Below, one piece after another: positions 24,001 to 36,000 of a DNA stretch of 64,000 bases. A program made the translations under genes and the position numbers. The notes under the pieces are model-generated. The model saw nothing but the letters and a program-made list of their open reading frames with translations, ran no database searches and had not been told where the DNA came from. Source of the DNA: Montifringilla adamsi (Eukaryota > Chordata > Aves > Passeriformes > Passeridae). The stretch spans positions 7,944,541 to 8,008,540 of the forward strand of contig JAGGNK010008670.1 of the NCBI GenBank assembly GCA_017590115.1, given 5' to 3'. Within the stretch, counting starts at the first letter, position 1; each line of letters begins with the position of its first letter.

Positions 24001-27000
24001 AGTTTGGTGTAACCTGCCCAGTAGCAACCAGACTCAAACCCAGGGCTGCTCAGAACTTTGCAAAATATTGAGGCTCACATTGGATGTGTGCTGTAATATA
24101 TCAATCTTGCAAGTAGACCCACAAAGACAGATGCAAACATTGTATAAACTCTCTGTGAAATTAATTACTTTTCAAGGATTGTGACCCAGCTTAGCCCATT
24201 TTTGCTTAGGAAGAATGAAACAATATTTTGTCTGCTAATGTGCTGGAGTTTGGAGTCTGTTTTTTGTGAACTGTCATCTTAACTGGGCACCATAATGAAT
24301 TGTTTACATTGTTTTGAAGCAGGCACTGAAATGCATTAACCAGCCCAAAAAGGGAACAATCAAACCTGTACAAGTTTCCTCAACAGAACAAAAAATATTT
24401 TGCCTTCCTACTAACAACTGTTTTTCAGTTACCCAAAATAAGACCCAGCTGGAGTGCATGCTTGTATAGTGCAGAAATGAAAAATAAAATATAGTGCCCT
24501 GAGTATTTTTATTCTCTTAAAAGCATGGACATAATTAATCATTAAAGTGAGACTTTTGACCTTACTTTTGACCTTTGTAAAGTCAGCAAATTGCTGCAGC
24601 CTATTTTCAATTTCAGCTGAAGTCCTGTGAATGCCATCAATTATTTAAAAAGCAAGAGAAGGCCTTGCTGAGTAAGAATAGCACGACACTGTTAGGCCCT
24701 GGGCCAGGTACACAGTGAGATGCAATTACTGCTTCCCTTACAAACTTTTGGGGAATTTGCCTTTCTCTGTTTGAGTCATGGATTTCCTCTTTCCCTGGGT
24801 CCCTAGCAGAATCCATAGGCTGTAATGCAACTGAAAAGCTCCTGCTTAATGGTTGCTCTGCATTTGTCCCTGGGACAGTTGAGGAGCAGATGTGCAAGAG
24901 CAGCAGCACTCACCGTGCGGTGATGGATCCACTGGCTGTGGCCGTACTCCAGGGTTCCTCCCAGCTCCCGGGTCAGTTGGCTCTTGTCAATGTAGCCATG
25001 CAGATCAGAGACAGAATTTAACATGATGATCTGAAACGAATCCAAACACACTGGACTGAGAGAAATAACGTGCCTTTCAATCATTGTTCCTAGGATTGGG
25101 GTTTGCCTGAACATGGATGACCACTGCAGTTCCAGCAGAGGCTATCAGTTCTCATCTTGCATTTTGTCATGCCATGGCCAAAGTTTATTTTCCCTACATT
25201 TTGCCTTCTCAATGTGTACATGGACATTCTTGAACCAACCTTGGTTTGACATCATCTTCCTCCTTGCAGGGCTGACTCATTTTGCATGTGCATCAAGAGC
25301 CAAAGTATAGTATTGATAATGTTCAGACAAGGTTCCATAACATAATTTATTCTCTAGATAACATTTATTTACAGAGAAATAGAGGCACAGGCAAGTTAAA
25401 CAGCTTCTTCAACACCAACCACTTGATCCAGGGAAGTGCTGAAATGAAACCATTGAGAATAAGATTTTTCGTTCCATTTTCAGATTTTTTTTTTTGGCAC
25501 TGTATGTTCACTGAATTCACTGGCATTTTTCATTTAAAATCATAATGAAAAAGAAAGGAGAAATACAGCAAGATCAGTTATTTTACTTTAGAATCTCCTT
25601 ACCACTAGACTTGCTTGAAGAAAGCCAAACAAGACTTGAGTTCAGCTTCAGATAAGCAGCATTAACTATTGGCAACCACTGTAAATTTGTCAACACAAGT
25701 GGTTACACAAGTAATACTCATTTATTGTTGTTGCAACAGCTAGAAGATATGCCATGATTTCAGCAACAGAAGAATAAAAAGTTGAGTAGAAATGACTACG
25801 AAGTTTAAATAAATAAATAAATGTCAAAAATATGTCAAACGTGTTACTTGATCCTATTTAAAGAAAGCTTAAGTGGCTCTGCATGTCAGCAGGCTCCAAT
25901 GGTGCATGGTAACTACACTGACAAACACTGTGGACAGTGAGATGAGTGTAGATGTATGGAGACAAGAGGATGCATATTCTAGGATAAGAGTTCTCTAAGA
26001 AAAGCCTCAAGAACAAACCTGGATAAGTTTTTAGCTGGTTTTTGTTACAGAATCTTTCTAATTCAGGTTGGCGGGAACCTCAACTCTCTAGTCCAACTTT
26101 TTTCTCAAAGCTGTGTCAGCTGTGAGGTCAAACCAGGCTGCTCAGGTCTTTATCCACCTAAGACTAAAAACATCCAAGGATTGAGACTGTACAACCTCTT
26201 TGGGCAGTCTGGTCTGCTGCCTGACTGTCTTTGTGGTGAGCAAGTTTTTCCTTATGTCAAGTCAGAGCTGCCCTTGTTTCACTTTATGTCAGTTATTTTT
26301 TATCCTGCCACCACACACAAGCTGGCTGCAGTGCCCACTAACCTGGAGGGACTGGAAAGCTGCTGCTATGTCATATTAACCCTCCCAAGCCTTCCCTTCT
26401 CCATGTTAGGCAAGGACAGTTCCCTCAGCATCTTCTTACAGAACACATGCTCCAAGTCCTGACCTTCTTGGCTTTCCAAGATTACTCCAGATTAATATTT
26501 TTATTGTACTAGGGGAACCAAAACTCAGGGTGTTCTCAATGTGAATTAATTAGAGCCAAGCAAAGGGGGATGTGTGGTTGTCTCAACCTGTTGGCTATGC
26601 TCCTGTTCATACTGCTCCTGTTAATGCAGGATGCTGATGGCTTCCTTTGCTGCCAGGCCACACTCTGGCTCATGTACAGCTTGCTGTCTACCAAGTTCCC
26701 AGCTCCTTTTCTGTAGAGATGCTCCCCAGATAGTCAGGCTACAGTGTGAATTGTCAACCACACAACTGTTGCGTTTTCGGAAGGGAAGAACATGAGTTCT
26801 TTCTTGAGTAAGAAAATCCTTGTGGAAAGAAACTTTCCCAGTTGCAGGACTTTGCTTTGCCCCTTCGGTATATATAAAATAATATGCTGGTCAGCCCATT
26901 CCTTGAGTTTTTGTTCCAGTGGCCCTGTCTTGGAGCATACCATCTGCTCCTCCTGGTTTAGTGTCATTTGCACACTTGATGACAGTGCAGCCTGTTGCCT

Positions 27001-30000
27001 CTTCCATGTCATTGATGAAGACATCAAACAGGGCAGATCCCAGCAGATATCACTCAATACAACACTCCGCTTGCTGCCCACTTCCAGGCAGAGTATGACC
27101 CATTACCATTACCCTCCTAACTCATCATGAAACTGGGTTTTAAAACCACATGTAGTTGTCCATACATCCAGACTTTAACTTGACTTGGATACAAGAATAT
27201 AGTGGAGGATGCATCTGGCCCCAGGGAGCCATACAGGCTGAAAACTCTCAAGTAGGCCCTCACTCTGTTCTTTTTCACTTCCAGGAGTTCATCTTCTCCT
27301 TAACCCCTGTCTTTAAACACAGAAACAAGGAGATCTTGTTGGTGAAGAAACTGTGGCAAAGAAAGGTATCTCAGCCAAAGTTAAAGGAAAAACTGTTCCC
27401 TGAATGTGTTATGAAACACTGTTCTGTTATGATCAAAGCCAGAAAGCTCAAAAAGCTGCATCATCTTGAAAAGGCCTCATGCTGGAACATAAAGTCTATG
27501 CACTAATTCTGAATTGGAAATCACATTTGAAAAAGTAAATCTTAACTGCTTTGTAGCTCTTCCCCATCAGAGATGTTGCTGACAAGATGGAACTCTTCTG
27601 ATACTTCAAACCTCACTGAAACCACAGAGGTACACTGTTATGCAGTTTTCTTTTAGAAAGAATTTTATATTTGTTTTAACTTGGTACGCTCAGCATGAGC
27701 CACTAAACAAACCTATTAATATTGCCAGCTATGGTGCTACCCAACGGGGTGTGGGTCTTCACCATGCAGGCATTCCTGCAGGAGAAAGCCTATGAGCAAT
27801 CCAGCATCCGTCTAAAAAACCAATCTAAGTGAGCATTAGCATCTCCCATGCTGCTTGCCAGACAGGAGACAGTCACAGTCAGTCCCCTGGAGAGTGCAAA
27901 GGAGCAGGAGTTTAGAAGAGAAGGATCAGTGTGGAACATGGAGCTGTGGGGGGGCTGCTTCTGGATGGGTTAGGCTGTCAAAAAGAAGTCACACCTACAA
28001 AGCTCAGGGAAGTACTTGCTGTGGACAGATTGTTCAGACTTTTCTGTATGTTCTGAAGATGCTTTAATTCACTTCCTATGATGGGATGTTCCTTGGGTGC
28101 ATCTCTGGGTGTTTCTTTTGAATTCAAAGATTTTAATCTCAGATGAACCCTACTGTGTCTCCTATATTTCTATATCTTGATGCTGGCTAATGATATCTAC
28201 TCAAATCACTATCCCAATAGAAATTTACCTGATGAGGTTTTATTACCCACATTTGTATGTCAATGTGATATAAATCCTGCATTTCCTTTTTGTGTCTCGT
28301 TGGTAATTTCAGCCTTTATTTCCAGCTCCTGTTTGATCTTCCGGTTTCTACTCATTCCAGTATTGATTTAACCCAGAAAATCTATTTTACTGAGCATATT
28401 TGCAGTCTGATAGCTCAAATAAACTATTAAACAAATGTTTCCTTAACAAACACACACAATATTCTTGGAGCTCCTTTTGAATGCTCATGTCTTGGTCCTG
28501 ACTCACAGCTGTGATAGGAAATGCCACCCATCCACGGGCCAGTTATGAAATGAATGTTGTCAGAGAGCCAAACACACAGCAAACAAACAACCTGCCAAGA
28601 ATTTACCATGGTAAATTATCACCATCACCATGGTGATACTGAAGATAGGTACTGATCCCTAATTCCTCGAGTAAGGACCTCTCCAGTGGGACAAGAACTC
28701 TGTGGTCCTGTTCTCCTGCTTGGCACTTAGGATGCTGTTTTCAAGGAGGACAAGGAGATATTGCTCTCAGTAACTTCCCTGCTCTGAAACTGGGGTATGC
28801 AAGACATGCCCTGGTGGTATTTTTAAGATGGGAAACACAGGAGAAAAGCCCCCCCAGAGAGCATGACAGATGCCAGGAACTTACACCACCTCTAGTACAA
28901 CCCTAAGTAATTTAGAAGAGCATCAGACATATGTGGGCAGCCTGTCTACAAATCTGACAGGCTGTCTAAAGACATCTGGGCAGGAGGCGGCAAGCATGTC
29001 ATACTCTTAGTTTTTGTAAGGCTGCTCTCTAAGAGCTCTGTGGGCATACCCAGGATGGCTCAAAATATCCAAGACGACCCCAAACTAAACTGATATATTG
29101 ATTTTCCTGCCTGTAAGAAAGATAAGTTAGCATTTCATACTTAATGCAGTGCTTGACCCCTGCCTAGAACTAAGCTCCCTTCCAACTTTGATCCTTTCCA
29201 AGTTTTGAAATGCAACTCTGATGTCAAATAAATTGCTAAAAGTATAGGAAATGCTGAATTGTTGGAAAATGCCAGTCCTTGATGAAGTTGTCCCTTTCTG
29301 GGCTGCAGTCACTGGTACAACAGTTGCTATAGCAACAGATTGTGGCATATTAAATATAGGTACATGCATTTTTTAAAGTACTATAAAATATTTTGGGTTG
29401 TATTCAAGCATAAGTTTTTCATCAACTTTGCATTTTACCAAAAAGCCACCCTTACCAAATGACAGTAAATGTTACAATTTAACCACAGTAACCAAATATC
29501 TATTCATGCTTCCTTTCCTGTGTGCACTGCAATAAACAGCTGCTGTCTCTCACTTCAGGAGAAGCGGGAAGTGTTTTTAACACCTGAACTTCAAATTTGA
29601 GTTTCAATACAGCTAGAATTTGTTAGAGGAGAGCCATAAGTATTTTGCAAAACAACATAAACCCAAAAACAAAGTCCAAAACATCTGAAATCCCTCCAGT
29701 AAAGTTACTGTGAAACACAGTATGAGTCTGATCCAGGATGAAATATCATCAATAATCATAATTCAAGTTTATTTATAAAACTTTAAAAATTTTGACACCA
29801 CTTGCAAACATGCAGCTAAAAACAACTCCTAAAAGACCCCTCATAGAATAATCTCCAACTCTTTCAGGATTGATAACCTTCTTCATATCACAGTCTCATC
29901 AACCTACAGCATATGCCAAGTGCAAATAAAAATAAGTAAAACACAAACTCTGAATCTTGAAGATATGGGAATTATGAAAGACATTCAGACTAAGCAATGT

Positions 30001-33000
30001 TACAGGGACAGTCAGTGCTGCCATGGATAACCCATCAAATAGTGCAGAATTCAGCCCTAGGCTTCTGCTGCTCTGTATTCCTGAATACTTATGTTTGTCA
30101 CTGGAGTGGGATCTACCTCTGCCTACAAGAAGGGAACATCTCCACTGAATTAAAATGCCAGTACTTAAAAACGGAGTCACATTTTATAGCTAGACTGTAC
30201 ATGGAAACATGGCCATTAAACACTATGAACCATTCACTGCTAAATAACTCTTTGGCATCACCCCACAGACCCAGATGAAAGGCCCCAGGTGCCACTTGCA
30301 ATCCTGGGTTATGGGAAATTGCTGACAGCCCAGAACTGCAGAAATGGAGAAAAGAAAATGCATGGACAAAAAACTGCATGCTTACCGGTACCTTCATTTT
30401 AAAGTCATCTCGATAGAGTTTAATGCCAATGTCAGCGATTGCCCTTTGGATAAAGCGGGAGGGTCTCAGGACAAACACCAGCTGCAGGTTTCCTGGAAAT
30501 GCTCCCTGCAAGCAATATAGAATTCTTAGAAGGTACATTTCTACCTTGCAAGGGAATTTTCAGCCAAGTGTATCCTCACCAGTAGGGCTAAGTAGAAAGG
30601 ACTTCTGCTCATTGCCTCAGCTGGTCCATTCAGCATGTGCTCATAGTCACTATTTCCAAGCCCAGCAGGAAGACTGACCCATGGATTTTACTGCCCAGCC
30701 ACACGTTATTTCATGATACAGATTTATCACAGTGCTCCAAAGTTCCTGACAAGTGCCTTTCTCCCCCATATCCAAACCCCACCAAGCCCCATTTGCACCA
30801 CCACACCAGAAGGTTTCCCATTTTTTAGGCTGCAGCCACTAGAGGGCAAAGCTGGCTGCCCGCGTTGGTCTGGTGAGGGAAGCTGGTGGCACAGATGGAT
30901 TCCCCAAGCTGACCTACCTATTCACTCTGCAAAGGGTTTTGAATCTTTTTAACCTCACATATTTTTACACACAGGCAGGCACTCAACATGTTCATCAGAT
31001 ATGGCCCTGCCTGCAACACCCAGCCTACATCTCTCACACTCCTCTGAGCTCATCAAGCATAGAAAAAGAACAATTTCTTGAAGAGAGCAATAAAAAAGCC
31101 TGAGAATGAAAAACATTTCTGTCTAAATACCTTGAAAGAACTTAAAGTCGCCTTTGTCATCCTGCATCCTACACCTCTGTGTGTAAGTGCTTGGTCCTCA
31201 CACAGTAAATGTTCCTAGTAAGTGGTGTATATAAAACCAGCTGCTTTTTTCAGCACTGAAAATCAGTGCCCAGCTCTGAGTTTTGCAAATAAGCTATTAA
31301 GAGTTTCTGACAGAGATCGTTTACTACTGTGCAAACACAAATCCCTTGGGATCTATTTCTTTCATAAGCAGGCCACGTCATTCCCTCCTCAGGGCACAGA
31401 AGGGGTACCTCTTAATACTCCTCTAGGAACCAACTTCAAATTACTAGAATATATATTGCAGTCAACCCAGAAAACAAGGAATTTGTCCTAATTCAGCAGT
31501 AAACAAGACTATGTAATTTGTCTCTGCAGCTTCCTCCCTCTGTTATTTAACACTTACGAGCTGCAGGGCCGAGGAGAATCTGCATCCACAGCCAGAAAAT
31601 AGGAGCTTAAAATGAGCACAGGAGGCTGTATCATGTGCTGAAGGTTCAGCAGACAATTTTAATTTCTAGAAGATAAATAACAAAAGCAAGCACTTACTGC
31701 TATTCGTGTCAGGGATGCCTTGACTGCACTCCATTTGTCCCGTCGTCTGTCTATGATGATGATGAATCCGATGCTGGCAGCCTCCAGACTGCAAAACAGA
31801 TGAAATAGGTGTGCTGGGTTACAGGGAGACACTCCTGTTCCAAGGCAGAGAGCTGCAGCAAAACACAGCCTCCGTCACACCAAGCTCGGAGCCCATTATG
31901 AAAACACAACGTACAGTGGAAAGAATTAATATTTGGCAGAAACGGACATGAAAAGGAAAGCCAGCAAAATTTCTCTTTCCAGCATGAGGCTAGCAGCTTA
32001 CACAAAACATGAATATTTTATCTGCTGGATCTCTCAGCTGCTGTGCTACTCTGCTGCCAGTCTAGGTGACATGAATAGTTCAGGATCACAAATTACACTG
32101 TGCTCTTTTGAAGACAAAACCCCCGGATCTTTTTTTTTTTCCTGCAAAATTAGACACCCCCCTACAGTCTTCATTCTCCAAGTATGCTGACACCTGAAAG
32201 GGGCACTGAGCTCCAGAGCATCAGTATCCCCTGACTTGTGTACACAAAGTCCCAGGAATTCTGGTAGGCAAAGCAGAAAATGAAGAGTTCTGTTTTGCCA
32301 ATCACAAACTTGTTCTGGGGTTGCAAGTCATTCAAAACTATCCTTTTCAACATTTCAGCTAGAATAACAGTTCCTCTTCCTTCTCAATGCTTTTCAAGGA
32401 GGATCTAGGAGGTAGTGATTTGGTGCTTCATTCCACCTATGTAGACTCCATCCTCTCTTTCCCTCTCAAAAATCCTACTCTGGAGTGCCCGGTTTCAGTG
32501 GGACTACTCTTCTCTCTGCCTTCCAAGAGCACTCAGCATTGGAGAAGCTAAGAAGTACACACTGAGTGACCAGAACCTTCACCAGAGCAGGATAGCTCAG
32601 TCATCTCAGGACAAACCAGAGACAGGCAGGAAGACTATAAATGTCATAATCAGAGGACATACTGTAATCAAACATCTTATCACAAATTAAGGAAAAAAAA
32701 TGGTTTAAAATATCTCCTTGATCCTATTCCACTGTCCATACAAGGACCAACTCAGGAACTGTTTCCATGGGTCATTTTATCCAAACTCATGTCAATAATC
32801 TACTGAAGACTATCAACACAGTAACAACTCTGAGCTCTTGCTGCAGCCTTGCAGGATCAAAAACTGAAAGCCAAAGTATTGTGCAAAACTGGGATGCCAT
32901 GTGAATGCTCCTAGTAGTTCATACTGATAACAGGAAAACTCACTGAATTTTCCAATTTAGTATTTTTACAGCATTTCTCTGAGGATTACAAAATTCAATG

Positions 33001-36000
33001 ACAATACATGACCTTTCCTCTTCAGTAGTGCAACATGCAGCGCTCTGCAGAGGACAGAAAATATGTTTGCAACAGTGCCTCTCAAACACAGGGAAGAGAA
33101 CTCATCTGTTTTACCTTTTATAAATACACAAATGTATACATACTCTTCAGTAGTCTTAGATATACACAAACACATACACATGCTTCAGTAGCTCAACAAA
33201 TATTCCACAGAATAAAATTCCTTGATAATGTTCAAATAAAGTTAACAAGGATATTGTGTGTGTTGCAGATTGTTACAGAAAGGGTGAGAAACTAAACACA
33301 AAAGTGTCAGCCTGGGCCCTTCACCTTCAAATGACGTTCAGCACAGCATCAGTTGTTGTCACTGAAATAAGCCAATGGTACTTGTATATTTGCTTTTTGA
33401 TGTGGAGGGGTTTTTTTTGTTTTGCTTGTTTGTGGGGTTGTTTTTTTGTTGTTGTTGTTGGGGGGTTTTGCGGATTTTTTTTTTTCTTTTTAGCTAGATA
33501 GGACTGACTGAAGTCCTAAATTTAACCAGGGAAACAGAGAGCGTGTCAGCAAGTGATCCTATTTCAGCAGCATGCTGAAAGGCCATGCCAAGGTCTGAAT
33601 GTCATTTGGCACCAAGGGATGGATGCAGGCACACAGCCATGGGAAGAGGCCTGGCCGAGATGGCAGCATCAGCACAAGTGGATGTACAGCTGAGAACCCC
33701 CACTCCAGTGTGCATCCAGAGAAAGTTTGTTGAAGAACAAACACACACACACACACACACATTCTATCAATGTTTGCTCAGTGTCAGTACTTTAATATCT
33801 CTACCTTCATTATGAAAATGCCTTGGGGTCTCTCCAGTTCTCTGAAAAGGAGGATTTGAAGACAATCTCGAAGAGCAGATAAACATCAGGCTTACCTCCA
33901 AAATAAATTCTGGCACATTTGCCCAGATTTACAGATGTTTGGCAGAAAGGTTCTCTTTCCCTGAATGAAATATCTGCAATCAGCAGAACTCTTCCATCCT
34001 CAGCTCTATATTCAGGTTTGCCCTCGAATACTCACTTGAGATGTTGAATTTCCTGACCTCTTTTGGAAGGAGAAAAGGACATCTGTCTATCAAAGTACTT
34101 AATCCATGTCAAGTTAAAGAGAAAGAAATTCTGGCCATGGAATAAAGCAAGTAAAAAAGGGCTTTCTGGAGCTATCTAGTGCATGCACAGAGACATGCAT
34201 GTGCACACACCATGTTACTGAGTGTCTGTGGATGTGTTTGTATGAAGACTCCTTTGGTGGAGTACTCTCAAGAGCAGGTGTTGAACCACAGGGAAAATGA
34301 ATCAGGTTACAAAAGTCTTACTGGGCTGATCTTCAATCCTATAATATGTTTTGTCAGATGAGCATATAAGATTAATCATTCCAGAGGGACTTAGAAAGTT
34401 ACTAACATTAAGTGTTAGTAATGTAAGTGATGTTATCTGCAATCACAGAGCTTATCTCCACAACTAGCATGGACCTTATTGTACAGGATATGCAAAATCA
34501 GACACTATAAAAGACAGATATTCTCTCTACATTTGCCTGGAAAATGATGCTGATTTTTTCTGGTTCACTAAGCTCTGAAGAAGTATTTTCTATGATAAAT
34601 AGGATGAACTGCTTTTCAAACTATACCTCATCTCACCTGATTCATGGCCATACCCTCTGTAACTGTCTCTAACTCTGAAGAGTTAGAGGCAGCTCTCTGT
34701 TCTTAGTCACTTTGTTGGATACCTTCACATCTTTCTTGAGAATTAAAGCAGAAGGTGGACTGCTAGCAGTGAAGCTACACACAGAGGAATACTGTTATAT
34801 TACACACAGCATTATCTAGTACAGTAGTGCTGGCAAAAGTAACAATGCACACCTTTTACTGCTTGCTGAGGTACATGGCAAAGACTCTGTGTGCATGGAC
34901 CGAGCCAACTGCAGATTGACAGAGCTCTGCTGCACCCAAACAGGTCCACTACTTAGGCCTCATTGAGTTTGAGCTCTATGTAATTATGTCATAAATCACA
35001 CAAAGCTTTCTGCTCAGGATCTTCTTCTAAATTAACATCTTTCTTCCTCACCATTTACAGAGATAGTGGCAAATTTCAAATGGTGACTCAAGAAATGCAG
35101 GCAATCCTTCTAAAAGCACTGCAATAAAGACTAGAAAATTTCTTGGAAAATTCACATCCCTTCAGTGTGGTCTAGGTTCAAACCTAAGAGCCAAACCAAT
35201 GTGCTGGTATGCAGAAAATGTACCTTGAAACCCCAGCTAGTCAGTGACCTTGAACAGGTAATTTAGAGCAAACTGGGCAGTCACTTACTCAACACAAGTT
35301 TTTGTGAGCCTGCCTGTAGAGTGATATACTACTCACATATATGTCATCATCTGTAAAACAGGTATATCACAGCTCTCCTGACTTACAAAGTTTGTTCATT
35401 CTTTGCACATGGCTCTGGGATTCCTCAGGGGAAGAGAAAGCAGAGAACTGGAATTGAAACAAAGCAAAAGTCCATCTAGTTCAACACCCTGAGCCCAGTG
35501 TTGGTAGATAGTGGCTAGTGAGACAAAGGCAGCAGGAAAACGAGAAGGCCAATATTTCTCTTGGTATATTCTCCCAAGCCCCAGCATTAAGGAATAAATT
35601 AATTCCTTCAGCCTGGGTTTGCATTTGAGCCATTGTGTCCAGCTGCCATTGATGGAGCAATCCTTCATGAATTTGGCTTATTTCTTTTGAATGCATCTGT
35701 GCTTTTGGGCTTCACACAGGCTGCAGAAGCTCAAAGCATTTCTGTCTATCATGTTGACAATGTAACATGCTGGTTCCCCACATGTGACAAAATCACAGGG
35801 AATCATCTCCCTGCATAGCAAGTACAAAGAACTGAAAAACTACTTTTATGGTTTTCTCAGCCACTGATGCTGTTGTCTATACCCTGAGGCTGGTCACCCT
35901 CCCAGTCCTGAAGGAGTAAAGAAATACTGAAAACAGAGTTTCCCCTGGCGAACAGAAGTCCCACAGAGCAGAGTGAAACAATGAAGCTGTTAAGTTCGCA

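Larger units (their letters stand above)
25031..30385. other. MCF2L2 intron (5.4 kb)
   Basis: Holds a ~1.2 kb antisense CR1 LINE, a TAAA microsatellite, two adjacent perfect palindromes and a palindromic X-box-like motif, listed separately. The open frames elsewhere in it show no recognisable protein. Confidence 0.65.

Noticed and set aside
26734..27130. 115- and 112-codon frames as possible new genes
   Set aside because: The - strand frame is a decayed CR1 reverse-transcriptase remnant and the + strand frame is its shadow.
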